NCBI GenBank assembly: GCA_017409205.1
Contig: JAFQTF010000031.1
Span: forward strand, 1 to 64,000
Source of the DNA: Oscillospiraceae bacterium
GTDB taxonomy: Bacteria; Bacillota; Clostridia; Oscillospirales; Oscillospiraceae
DNA length: 64,000 nt
Reading direction: 5' to 3'
The position numbers and the translations under genes were made by a program. Positions 7,210 through 15,312 of the stretch are shown piece by piece. The notes below the pieces were generated by a model. That model was not told the DNA's origin. It worked only from the letters and a program-made list of their open reading frames with translations, and did not search any database. Position 1 is the first letter of the stretch. Each line of letters opens with the position of its first letter.

Positions 7210-7878
7210 TCAGGAATCCTCATTTTGGACATTCGGTTCCGTTCTGTCACAGAAAACGGCAACACGATTCGATCCGCCGCTGGTACAGGTATACATCACA
7301 AAATCATGTTCGGAATGCTGCACGGCCGCAATATTGGTTGGATGTACAATGGAAACATCCGACACGCTATATTCCACCGTATAGCCGTTCATGTAGGTAA
7401 ATGTCACCTTCTCGCCGATTTCAATATTATGGAGCGGAAGGAAATGATACTTGTAATTATGGCCTGCGATCACAGCATCGTCGGTAATGGGAGAACCGAA
7501 TTGCAGACAGGGAGATTTATAGAGACGATCCTCACTGATCATGGACTGAACGGGAAGATCCAGTTCAAACTCCGGAACAGACAGGAATCCAATATAATAA
7601 TAACCATCGATCTCTACAGGTTCCAGTTTTTCCGGTTCCGTGATTACGTCTGCGGGATCATTCTCAGAAGTGGTCTCACCGTATGCTGTCTGCTCGGAAT
7701 TTTCATTCAGGGAAAGCTGATTCTGTACAATGGCAGCCTGCATGGCATCCAACGCCTGATTTGCCTCATTTCCGGCCCTTCTGGCATCAAGCGTATTATA
7801 AACATAAAGAAGCAGTGCTGATAACATCAGCACTGCTCCCATAACCACGAAGACAGAGCCTGCGCGTTTTTTAGCCAT
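7210..7878 (-). CDS. Sortase, second of the pilus operon (probable cell-wall anchoring)
   Basis: 222 aa, with an N-terminal membrane anchor (residues 8-30) then a linker. The sortase fold starts at about residue 90. Catalytic residues are visible: His140 in IAGHNY, Cys198 in YTCTSGG and Arg205 in NRVAVF. The sequence differs from the class B enzyme two genes earlier; the exact class (C/D-like) is unsure. It overlaps the end of the basal pilin gene by 8 bases, so translation is coupled. From this pairing I infer that it handles the YQTGQ signal of the basal pilin and joins the pilus to peptidoglycan. Confidence 0.9.
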   Translation of the reverse strand: MAKKRAGSVFVVMGAVLMLSALLLYVYNTLDARRAGNEANQALDAMQAAIVQNQLSLNENSEQTAYGETTSENDPADVITEPEKLEPVEIDGYYYIGFLSVPEFELDLPVQSMISEDRLYKSPCLQFGSPITDDAVIAGHNYKYHFLPLHNIEIGEKVTFTYMNGYTVEYSVSDVSIVHPTNIAAVQHSEHDFVMYTCTSGGSNRVAVFCDRTEPNVQNEDS

Positions 7879-8842
7879 TGACCTGGTCTTCCTTCTTTCT
7901 CATCAGGAAGAGGCCGGCAAGCACCATCATGGAGCCGAGTCCGGCCATGACGGGAACGGGCCAATTCAGCTGGCCGGTCTGGTAAAGAGCCTTTGTATTG
8001 ACAACGGTGACGATCCAGTTGAAGGGATCATCCTTGTTCACGTTGTAGCTTACGCTGAAGCCGGAAATCTTTTCCTCAGTGATATCCCAGGTCTCACGGG
8101 GATCCAGATCAGTGAAGGTATGCTGCCATTCATTTTCCTCATTCAGAACAATCGTTTCCTGAACTTCGAAAACTTCTTCAACAGTACCATCTTCTTCATT
8201 GACCTGTTCAACCTGCTTGACAAGATTGACAGTTGCAGAGGCCTGACTGCCGTTGACCCAAACCTTGGCAACCTTAATGCTCATGGGAGGAACATAGTAG
8301 TTGACATCGGTAATTGCTACCTTGGGTGCCTGGGGATCAAAGGTAAACTCCTGATCAGACTCGCGTGCGCTGACAGTTGTCTTCAAACCCTTCAGACTGC
8401 CATCTGCATTAAATTCATTCTCTACAGTAACATGAATCACATAATATACTTCTCTGTCACCGTACACTTCATCGTCAGCCAAACGAACAGAATACTTGTG
8501 ACCAGAAGTACCGATGGTAACACCATAGAAATGCTCACCGGGTTTATCAAAGGCACCAAGAGTAAAGGTTCCGGTGGTACCGTTCTCACGATCCGCTGCC
8601 TTACAATTGATGGTCAGTGCAGCAGGCGCAGCGGGAGAATCCTCGGAAATTTTGGTGATGGTAACATTGATGGGATCCTCTTCAGGAATCTCCTCATCAG
8701 CAGGCAGAGAATCCATTTTGATGGTTACATCGACATCGGCAGAAATGGGCTCATAGGCTGCCATAGCTGCAGGAGCCATCATACCGACCATCAGGATCAT
8801 GACCAGTACGGCCATCATGGTGCTGCGTAATACTCTTTTCAT
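7871..8842 (-). CDS. Basal/minor pilin with YQTGQ sorting signal
   Basis: 323 aa, RBS AGGAGGGCTAGAAG. Signal peptide residues 1-28 (ends AAMA). The mature part has an FctA-like beta domain (about 30-185) followed by a Cna-B-like domain (about 190-275) with WDITEEKISGFSVSY and VVNTK. The tail is LYQTGQ (Tyr287-Gln291), a hydrophobic segment and RKK, a cell-wall sorting signal that departs from LPXTG. Size and position match FctB, the basal pilin of streptococcal pilus islands. It is followed by and overlaps its own sortase. Role as base/anchor is inferred from gene order and signal type. Confidence 0.85.
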   Translation of the reverse strand: MKRVLRSTMMAVLVMILMVGMMAPAAMAAYEPISADVDVTIKMDSLPADEEIPEEDPINVTITKISEDSPAAPAALTINCKAADRENGTTGTFTLGAFDKPGEHFYGVTIGTSGHKYSVRLADDEVYGDREVYYVIHVTVENEFNADGSLKGLKTTVSARESDQEFTFDPQAPKVAITDVNYYVPPMSIKVAKVWVNGSQASATVNLVKQVEQVNEEDGTVEEVFEVQETIVLNEENEWQHTFTDLDPRETWDITEEKISGFSVSYNVNKDDPFNWIVTVVNTKALYQTGQLNWPVPVMAGLGSMMVLAGLFLMRKKEDQVNG

Positions 8843-8855
8843 TCTTCTAGCCCTC

Positions 8856-9644
8856 CTATTTCGTCTGGCCCAAAGGAATCATGTGGGTCAGGACTATGGT
8901 ACGTGCATCCGTGTATTCGTTGGAGCAAGTGGACAGACTCAAAATCTGGACATCTTTGGGATTCAGACCCCGAATTTGATCAAGCTTCTCCGTATCATAA
9001 TACAGGGAGTTTTTTTCGATAAAGTTAAACAGATTGGATATATTATAATGCTTCCAGTTGGTGGGTTCAAAGAGATACTTATCATTGGACTCAACCACAA
9101 GGCAAGCAATAACTTCGAGGTTATAAATATTGTCAGGAACGATCAGCGTTCCGGTGCGATTTTCATCAAAGAAGGAGCGTTCCTTATAAAGATGCAGATC
9201 GCCAAACATCTGATGATCGGCCATATTATGGCCATAGAGGAGGCTGTAGGTTTCGGAGAAATCCCTCTGGTTCCGGGAATCCAGGAAAATGGAACCTGGA
9301 AGCGAAAATTCTCCATACACATTGGTATTGATATAGGTCAGATTGGTTTCACCCTGAACAACAGGCAAATCAATGTTGGTGCCGTCCATGGTGATCCAGG
9401 CACAGACATCCGGGTTAATGGAAAGAAGCTCGGAAAAATCCGGCAGGCCGGCATCCTCTTCCTCTGAAAGAACCACAGGCTTGATTTTGATCATGTCGGC
9501 CTGAACATCGCCGGCAGAGCTGTAGACACGTTCGTTGTCCCAGAGTGCGAAGGCGGAATACGCGCCGCCGATCAGCAACAGGCTGATGACGACCAGGTTA
9601 AAAATCGCATTTGCCGTTCGCAGGACGATTTTATGAAAAAGCAT
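8856..9644 (-). CDS. Class B sortase, pilin polymerase candidate
   Basis: 262 aa. Membrane anchor at residues 14-34. Sortase B features: WITMDGTNIDLPVVQ, LLYGHNM (His139), the extra helix typical of class B before the last strands, and LSTCSNEYTDARTIV (Cys240, Arg248). In the streptococcal FCT pilus the polymerising enzyme (SrtC) is also class B-like and sits directly after the shaft pilin, as here. It therefore most likely cuts the DTGIE signal of shaft and tip proteins and links them through lysine. It lies 13 bases before the basal pilin gene. Confidence 0.92.
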   Translation of the reverse strand: MLFHKIVLRTANAIFNLVVISLLLIGGAYSAFALWDNERVYSSAGDVQADMIKIKPVVLSEEEDAGLPDFSELLSINPDVCAWITMDGTNIDLPVVQGETNLTYINTNVYGEFSLPGSIFLDSRNQRDFSETYSLLYGHNMADHQMFGDLHLYKERSFFDENRTGTLIVPDNIYNLEVIACLVVESNDKYLFEPTNWKHYNISNLFNFIEKNSLYYDTEKLDQIRGLNPKDVQILSLSTCSNEYTDARTIVLTHMIPLGQTK

Positions 9645-9673
9645 ATTTAACTCCTGTCAAAAACGGCGGATCC

Positions 9674-9704
9674 ATTGCGGGCAGGGCAGAACCCTGCCCG
9701 CAAT
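9674..9704 (-). promoter_or_regulatory. Stem-loop between shaft pilin and class B sortase
   Basis: Perfect 13-bp stem ATTGCGGGCAGGG/CCCTGCCCGCAAT, 5-nt loop, 63 bases after the pilin stop. On the minus strand a T5 run follows only after about 10 bases (GGATCCGCCGTTTTT). It could act as a leaky terminator or 3' stabiliser that makes pilin mRNA more abundant than sortase mRNA. Confidence 0.7.
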
Positions 9705-9766
9705 CGGAAACCTGTCATTTACTTTCCATCCGTCGTCGCGGGGAAAGCTGATAAAAAACTAAGAGA

Positions 9767-10747
9767 TTAGAACTCCACGGAGCGGCGCTTGATGATGAAC
9801 AGGACAGCAGCAGCTGCACAGACGACCATCATAACGACGAAGGGCATGGAATCCAGCTCGATGCCGGTGTCAACCTCGGAAGTACGCTCGTTAACAAATG
9901 CCCAAGTGTCTTCGTCACCACCAGCAATGGTCTTGGTGGAATCAGAAGGAGTATCAGTAGTGGCATAACCGTTCTGGTCAGCCTCAGTTTCGGTTACAGT
10001 ATAAGTAACGGTAGCGGGAATGTTTTCAATAACAAGCTGTTCGCCATGACCCAGAACGCCGGTGATGGTAACAGTTGTACCAGCTTCGTACTCCCAGGAC
10101 TCACCATTGACCAAAATGTCACTCTTGATGGTGTCACCTTCAGGATCGGTCAGAACAACAGTAAAGTTGAACTTATCGGTCATATCGGCCATGTTACCCT
10201 TGATTTCCTTGGAAACAGTCAGCTTACCAGCATTGTAGGAATTGGTAACGTCAGCCTCCTTGGTACCCTGAGCATTGGTCAGGTGGACAGCAGCAACATA
10301 GTTCTTGCCATCGTTCTCATCACGCAGGATGGTAACAACCATGTACAGCTTGTCAGTGGTGTAAGTAACGCCGGAGGTGTTGTTGTCAACCTCAGTAACC
10401 TCGTAGGTGTAAACACCCAGGCTGGTAAAATCAGCAACATCGATAGGAATTTCGACAGCCTTGGTTGCATCGGCAGACAGAGCATCGAAAGAAACAGTCA
10501 CATCGTCCAGTGCGGGAGGAGTGACAGCATTACCATCATTGTCGGTACCACTCTTGGCAGTAAACTTGAAAGTGAAGGTCTCAGCAGGAGCAGTACCATT
10601 GTCGATTTCATAAACCTTGTCAAAGGTACCAGCCTGATTCAGCTTGCCATTATAAGGATCATTAGTAGTTGCTTCTTCAGCGAAAGCGACGGTTGCCAGG
10701 CTCATGACCATGACCAGAGCCAGCAGCAGGGAGATGAGTTTTCTCAT
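9767..10747 (-). CDS. Major (shaft) pilin, two FctA-like isopeptide domains
   Basis: 326 aa, RBS AGGAGGAAACCC. Signal peptide 1-23 (ends AFA). Domain 1 (about 33-172) and domain 2 (about 174-288) each carry a Lys, a Glu in a YxVTE box and an Asn in a closing strand: K44/E119/N169 and K180/E253/N286. This is the set that forms intramolecular Lys-Asn isopeptide bonds in the streptococcal shaft pilin Spy0128. Sorting signal EVDTGIE (291-297), hydrophobic segment, KRR tail. It follows the SipA-like gene and precedes the class B sortase. The lysine used for polymerisation cannot be picked with confidence. Confidence 0.92.
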   Translation of the reverse strand: MRKLISLLLALVMVMSLATVAFAEEATTNDPYNGKLNQAGTFDKVYEIDNGTAPAETFTFKFTAKSGTDNDGNAVTPPALDDVTVSFDALSADATKAVEIPIDVADFTSLGVYTYEVTEVDNNTSGVTYTTDKLYMVVTILRDENDGKNYVAAVHLTNAQGTKEADVTNSYNAGKLTVSKEIKGNMADMTDKFNFTVVLTDPEGDTIKSDILVNGESWEYEAGTTVTITGVLGHGEQLVIENIPATVTYTVTETEADQNGYATTDTPSDSTKTIAGGDEDTWAFVNERTSEVDTGIELDSMPFVVMMVVCAAAAVLFIIKRRSVEF

Positions 10748-10789
10748 TTTGGGTTTCCTCCTAATTAAAAATTATTTTTTGATTATTGC

Positions 10790-10820
10790 TATATATCAGG
10801 AGGCGTCCCTCCAATATATA
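10790..10820 (-). promoter_or_regulatory. Stem-loop between the SipA-like gene and the shaft pilin
   Basis: GGAGG-GACG-CCTCC core extended by TATATATT and TGATATATA on the two sides (imperfect), within the 95-base gap. It is 42 bases before the pilin start and may protect the 5' end of a processed pilin mRNA. Confidence 0.6.
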
Positions 10821-10842
10821 CTTGTAAAACACGACCCGAATA

Positions 10843-11397
10843 TCAGATGCCACGGCGGCGCAGGAGAGTAATCACCTTGCCGACCACGTCACTGTCGGAA
10901 ATCGGGCCAAAATCACGGCTGTCCTCGCACTGGGTGCGGTAGTCATCAATGATAAACAAACAGCCATCGGGTACGACATAGGGATACGTTATCCCTTCTT
11001 TTGCGTAAGTGGGGTACATGATCTCGCCGCCCTGATTGGTGCCGTTAACCTGTAGGGCGCCGGAATCATCCATGTTGATCACATCACCGTCACGTCCAAG
11101 GACACGGCCAGTGACCAGCTTGCCTTCATGCTCGTACACAATGACATCATTCTTCATGTAACGTTCATGCAGGCGATAGGCAAGGATCACATCACCATCT
11201 TCCAGCGCCGGGAACATCTCATTTCCTGTCACCTGTGTCAACAGAAACACATGGCCGAAAAGTATGTATAGAACCAGAGCCAGACCCAGAACCTGAAAGA
11301 ACAGGCTGCGGTAGGAATTGGCGATGATAACCGATGCACGGCGTTTCTGAATAACCTGAGAAATGGAGGGCTCTTTTTTCTGATTAGCCATCATCAT
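10843..11397 (-). CDS. sipA: SipA-like signal-peptidase homologue lacking catalytic residues (pilus assembly)
   Basis: 184 aa (start could be any of three consecutive ATGs, 11391-11397). One membrane helix (residues 31-55), then the type I signal peptidase fold. The usual catalytic block with Ser-Met-x-Pro reads GNEMFPALEDGD, so Ser is Glu60. The usual Lys-Arg before the GD box reads TGRVLGRDGD, so Lys is Gly97. The rest of the fold, including DDYRTQCEDSRDFGPI, is kept. Streptococcal SipA, needed for FctA-type pilus polymerisation, is likewise missing Ser and Lys. The enzyme is thus probably a non-catalytic assembly factor. It overlaps the 108-aa gene by 14 bases and precedes the shaft pilin. 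Confidence 0.88.
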   Translation of the reverse strand: MMMANQKKEPSISQVIQKRRASVIIANSYRSLFFQVLGLALVLYILFGHVFLLTQVTGNEMFPALEDGDVILAYRLHERYMKNDVIVYEHEGKLVTGRVLGRDGDVINMDDSGALQVNGTNQGGEIMYPTYAKEGITYPYVVPDGCLFIIDDYRTQCEDSRDFGPISDSDVVGKVITLLRRRGI

Positions 11398-11710
11398 CCT
11401 CCGTGGAGATCCAGCCGTTTACCCGGGCGTTTTCACGAACGCGTTCAATGACCATATCACACCGGACACGTTCCGCCATCAGAGCCTTTTCATACATTTC
11501 ATTCAGTTCTTCAATTTTTTTCCAAACGTCCAGAGGATCGAGTCCGCCCACAAGTTTGGGTCTGAACTTCACCTTCGTAAGCCAGGCTGCGATCTTGCGG
11601 TATTCGGAGTTTGTCTGCAGCTGCAGGGGCAGATCCGAATCATTCTGCGGCTTCCGGGAGCCTCTCTGGGAGGCTCCGCGGGCCGATTTACTTTTGTCAT
11701 ATCTTCCCAT
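11384..11710 (-). CDS. 108-aa coiled-coil protein of the pilus operon, unknown
   Basis: A basic, Ser/Arg-rich start (residues 1-25) is followed by a helical part (35-100) with KVKFRPKLVGGLDPLDVWKK and a heptad-like stretch EELNEMYEKALMAERVRCDM, ending in acidic DDD. No signal peptide or membrane segment, so cytoplasmic. The gene sits between the tip adhesin (7-base gap) and the SipA-like gene (14-base overlap), so it is translationally locked into the operon. No equivalent exists in the standard streptococcal FCT order. I do not recognise a family; a cytoplasmic organiser of the membrane assembly site is one guess. Confidence 0.75.
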   Translation of the reverse strand: MGRYDKSKSARGASQRGSRKPQNDSDLPLQLQTNSEYRKIAAWLTKVKFRPKLVGGLDPLDVWKKIEELNEMYEKALMAERVRCDMVIERVRENARVNGWISTEDDDG

Positions 11711-11717
11711 GGTGCAA

Positions 11718-14700
11718 TTAGAACATCATGCGGCGCTTACCGATCAGGAAGAACAGGCCAGCAACGGTTACAAAGGAGAGCATCAGGATGAAGGGATAGG
11801 ATGTCATCTCGATACCGGTGTCGATATCAACCTGATTTGTGTTAGTGAACGCAATGGTTGTAGAACCGTCGCTTGCAACTTCCTTAATACCGGTGCAATC
11901 AGTGCTCAAGACATCATCAACATAGACTGTGTAAGCAGAACCTGCTTCCACTACCTTCAGTTGGGATCCAATAGTCAGACCATCAAATTCAATCCATTCA
12001 TTGTGCTTCAGAGTAAAGGTGAAGGTATCAGTGGTAATGGCGCCTTCGGTACCATTGGAATGCACGAAGGTAACGTTATTCATGCTGCCGTCTACAACGG
12101 ACGCAGTGAAGCTGAATTCCTTATTCAGATCACTCATGTTGCCGGTAACAGTCTTGGTAACCTTAGCCTTGGAAACCTTCAGATTATAGGTATTGGTAAC
12201 AGAATGTTCAGCGCTATCGCTGGTAATGCTGTACTGACCGTAACCTACAAATGTCCACTGACTAGTAAGATCAAAGATGAGTTCGTTGGAAGATGTATTC
12301 AGCTTAACACTTCCGCCCTTGTAATTCAGACCATTTTCGTCAGACAAGATGCTTGTACCGCTGAAGAAAACGGTGCTGCTTGTGCTTAAACCGAAGGAAT
12401 TGTCTGTAAAGTCATTGATGAATCCCTGACGCTGATTCTGAGTAAGGGTATCTTTTGTCCAAACAATAGTGCCGCCATTAGCAGTCAGTTTGATAACGAA
12501 GAAATTTACATCTTGTCCAAAATTAATATTTTTGTTGTTATTGCTCTGAATATTTTTGATATCGCCAAATGTTAAGGTAGAGGGGGTTGTTGATACACCA
12601 GTCAGACCAGATGCAGAAAGATCGAAATTTGTAACCTCTGCATTCTGCTCAGTCAACGTGTAATCACCAACAGGAGCATCAATCGTCCAGACCCAATGCA
12701 GATCAGTGGAAGACGCATCCCGGTTAGACTTGGTCAAAGTATGAACAGCCTGACCATTCTGCATGAGTTGAATCTGGAAATCATCAGGAACATGAGTTGC
12801 AGTCAAACCCACAAAGTTTTTCTCGATCTTGATCTTGGCAGTATCGGGAACATCATCGGCAACAACGCTGTTAGTACATGTAACTCTGGAGTCCCGGCCA
12901 CCCTGAACGGTTACAGATGTAGTATCGCTGACAGTAGCGCCACCATCCCAGGAAGGAACATAGCCGGAATAGTTGATTTCCTTAACTGTGACATTGGCTT
13001 TGCCATTGTCATCGTTTACAGCGGGAAGATCACGGATTTCAGCATACTGTTCGTGCTTCAATGTAATCGTACCACCGTTGGTAATGGTTCCTCTGCTTTC
13101 GGCAATGGTGTTTGCATTGTAAACAGTATAGTTATAAGTATCAGAAGATTCGGAGCCATCTGCGTTGTAAATGGTCACCTGGAAGGTGAAAGTTGCATCT
13201 ACTGGAACAGCATCCGCGTTGACTATCTTCTGAATTTCCAGGTTACCGGTACCCAGTGCAGGATTGGAGTTCCAGATGGCATAGAGAACCGTGTTCTCAT
13301 TAATTGTAATAGTGCTATTGGGCTGATACCATTCGCCGGATCCGTCTGCTTTGGTATTCCATCCCTGGAACATAAAGACATACTTTTCGCTGCCGTTTGC
13401 ACTTTCAACATTGATTGCATTTGCCTGACCCTCAATTGTCTTCAGACCAGACATGCCGCCAACATCGAATGTTGCAGGAGGGGAACCTGTTTCACTGTTT
13501 GGGACACCGACGCCACTGGTTGTAATCACATAGCCATCGGGAATGTTGATATCATAAGAAAGAGTTACGTATGTTTTCGGAACAACAGCACAGTCGATAT
13601 GCCAGCCGTGGTTTTCATCAAGCTGAAGCTTAATGACATAGCAGACAACCTTATAATTTTCCTTATTGGAAGATGTTACGGTCTGTCCATCCGTTGCTGT
13701 AACGTTACGGGAATTTACAATAGCATTCAGCAATCTGTCAAAATCAATGCCGCTAAGCACCTGATTTGTGGTTGTACCACTGCCGTCAACCAGACCGGCA
13801 GTATCCGTACCATCTACAGAAGTAAGGATAAAGTTTTGATAATCGACAATGTTCTGATCAATAATACCGGTGGGATTGTTGGCGAATAACATGCCTCCTG
13901 TTGAATAGTTGCTGTTATAGAAGTTATAGGCAGCAGATCCCTGAACAGAAGGCTCACCGGGAATATTGCCATCCCGTCTGACAGCCAGATAAACACGGGA
14001 AGTCTGACCGGAACCTGTATATGTATCAAGCACCTGATCTACAGTAACGGTATCCAGAGTCTCTGCGGCATTTTCGCTCAATTCAGCAACTCTGGCAGTC
14101 AGAGCATCGTTCTGCTCATCAGTAAACTGATTCAGCAATTCGTACTCTTCTTCGGTCATCGCTTCCATCATGGCATCCAGCTCTTCGTATGTAGCTGCAG
14201 CCATCAGGCGCTCAAACAAAGCATCCACAGGATTGACATCATCCACATCAGCATACAGGTTGCCAGCGGTCATATAATAGACAGAGAAGCTGCCGGTATA
14301 GAAGCCGAAGTAGCCATCGGCCACATTGACATTTTCCACCTTCTGGCCGGCCAGAGCAGTGGTCTCTGCTTCGGAAGCACTGTCAGCATTGACAGCTGCC
14401 TCGGAAGTGCCGGGCAGATGATAAACGGCAACGTCTGCCTTGGGGGTAATACCGCCGGCAGTGACAGCAACAGAAACAGCTTCCGCAGGCTGAATCTCAA
14501 CGCCGTCCGCCATCAGGCTGATATCATAGGCATCACTGGTATAGCCAGCGGGCACAGCACCCAGGCCCAGAATATCGGTACGAATATAAGAAACCAGTTC
14601 CGCATCCAGTTCCTTAACAGAAAGGGTCGCATTTTCGGGCAGCTTACCGGTGACAGCAAAGTTCTTGCCGTCCACATTGGCATAGACAGTCCGGTTGGTC

Positions 14701-15137
14701 AGGCCCTCAGTGACCACATTGCCGCTGGTCTGAGCCACGCCCACAGCACTCTGATAAGCAGCGGTGACATTGCTCCAGTCAGCCTCTGCAATCTCGCCAT
14801 TCTGACGGGCTGCGTCCGCATTGGCATAAACAGCGGCAGCTTCTGCCATCAGAGCCTCACGGTCGGCTGCATAGGTTTCAGACTCCGGATCCAGCGCGGC
14901 AACGCGATTCTGGATGCCGCCCAGCTGAGCAACATAACCCAGAGCCAGAGAACCCAGTTCGGTGCCACTTTGGGTCTGGGCATCGTAAGCAGCGTCAATC
15001 TGCTCCAGGAATGTATTGGCCTCAGCATCTGCCATCAGACCGGGGCTGAACATACTCAGCACCATTACCAGTGACAGGATGCACACCATCATGCGCTTGG
15101 CAATTGCGGGCTTGCGGCGCATTCTTCTTCTCTCCAT
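11718..15137 (-). CDS. Pilus tip adhesin, large sortase-anchored surface protein
   Basis: 1139 aa. The ATG at 15137 is chosen for TTTAGGAGGTTTGACT before it and for the signal peptide that follows (basic MERRRMRRK, hydrophobic core ending near MADAEA). A helical N-terminal third holds Ala-rich helices and an acidic segment. A middle part has an InlB B-repeat-like unit (FMFQGWNTKADGSGEW with LYAIWN). At least three Cna-B/FctA-like beta domains follow (GNLEIQKIVNAD, KIKIEKNFVGL, KVSKAKVTKTV). The C terminus has DIDTGIE (Asp1106 in DTG), a membrane span and KRRMMF. The signal matches that of the shaft pilin, so both should use the same sortase. Position corresponds to Cpa. No clear thioester Cys-Gln pair was found. 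Confidence 0.88.
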   Translation of the reverse strand: MERRRMRRKPAIAKRMMVCILSLVMVLSMFSPGLMADAEANTFLEQIDAAYDAQTQSGTELGSLALGYVAQLGGIQNRVAALDPESETYAADREALMAEAAAVYANADAARQNGEIAEADWSNVTAAYQSAVGVAQTSGNVVTEGLTNRTVYANVDGKNFAVTGKLPENATLSVKELDAELVSYIRTDILGLGAVPAGYTSDAYDISLMADGVEIQPAEAVSVAVTAGGITPKADVAVYHLPGTSEAAVNADSASEAETTALAGQKVENVNVADGYFGFYTGSFSVYYMTAGNLYADVDDVNPVDALFERLMAAATYEELDAMMEAMTEEEYELLNQFTDEQNDALTARVAELSENAAETLDTVTVDQVLDTYTGSGQTSRVYLAVRRDGNIPGEPSVQGSAAYNFYNSNYSTGGMLFANNPTGIIDQNIVDYQNFILTSVDGTDTAGLVDGSGTTTNQVLSGIDFDRLLNAIVNSRNVTATDGQTVTSSNKENYKVVCYVIKLQLDENHGWHIDCAVVPKTYVTLSYDINIPDGYVITTSGVGVPNSETGSPPATFDVGGMSGLKTIEGQANAINVESANGSEKYVFMFQGWNTKADGSGEWYQPNSTITINENTVLYAIWNSNPALGTGNLEIQKIVNADAVPVDATFTFQVTIYNADGSESSDTYNYTVYNANTIAESRGTITNGGTITLKHEQYAEIRDLPAVNDDNGKANVTVKEINYSGYVPSWDGGATVSDTTSVTVQGGRDSRVTCTNSVVADDVPDTAKIKIEKNFVGLTATHVPDDFQIQLMQNGQAVHTLTKSNRDASSTDLHWVWTIDAPVGDYTLTEQNAEVTNFDLSASGLTGVSTTPSTLTFGDIKNIQSNNNKNINFGQDVNFFVIKLTANGGTIVWTKDTLTQNQRQGFINDFTDNSFGLSTSSTVFFSGTSILSDENGLNYKGGSVKLNTSSNELIFDLTSQWTFVGYGQYSITSDSAEHSVTNTYNLKVSKAKVTKTVTGNMSDLNKEFSFTASVVDGSMNNVTFVHSNGTEGAITTDTFTFTLKHNEWIEFDGLTIGSQLKVVEAGSAYTVYVDDVLSTDCTGIKEVASDGSTTIAFTNTNQVDIDTGIEMTSYPFILMLSFVTVAGLFFLIGKRRMMF

Positions 15138-15226
15138 AGTCAAACCTCCTAAACCAGATCTTTCCATAACGGAAAGATCACTGTTATCCACGTACATTTC
15201 CCACAAGGGGATACAAAATTATCAAG

Positions 15227-15242
15227 GCCGCCCTCCGGCGGC
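15227..15242 (-). promoter_or_regulatory. GC hairpin in the pilus operon leader
   Basis: GCCGCC-GGAG-GGCGGC, about 30 bases after the -10 box in the 5' untranslated leader. Too short and without a T run to be a terminator; may affect mRNA stability or initiation. Confidence 0.5.
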
Positions 15243-15312
15243 TACAATGACATACTTACTGATTAATCAAATTGTAGCATATGTTGTTGAGTATGTCAAC
15301 CACGCAAGCGTG
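15241..15312. promoter_or_regulatory. Nested inverted repeats over the pilus promoter
   Basis: TGACATACT (15248-15256) and AGTATGTCA (15290-15298) form a 9-bp inverted repeat, the right arm covering the -35 box. GCTACAAT (15241-15248) and ATTGTAGC (15271-15278) form a second inverted pair covering the -10 box. CACGC-AA-GCGTG (15301-15312) is a third dyad just upstream of -35. The layout suggests binding of one or more dimeric regulators. No regulator gene is linked. Confidence 0.6.
15271..15299 (-). promoter_or_regulatory. Consensus promoter of the pilus operon
   Basis: On the minus strand, TTGACA (15299-15294), a 17-bp spacer and TACAAT (15276-15271), about 134 bases before the tip adhesin start. 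Confidence 0.85.

Noticed and set aside
11718..15137. Thioester domain in the tip adhesin, as in streptococcal Cpa
   Set aside because: A VVCYVIKLQ segment was examined, but its position in the middle of the protein and the lack of the paired motif do not fit a thioester domain.
15135..15206. Upstream start for the tip adhesin (23 extra residues)
   Set aside because: The extra residues would place a polar segment before the signal peptide, and the AGGAGG site fits the ATG at 15137.
15248..15298. Invertible (phase-variable) pilus promoter
   Set aside because: The inverted repeats are only 9 bp and enclose 33 bp, one arm includes the -35 box, and no recombinase gene is nearby. An operator is the simpler reading.
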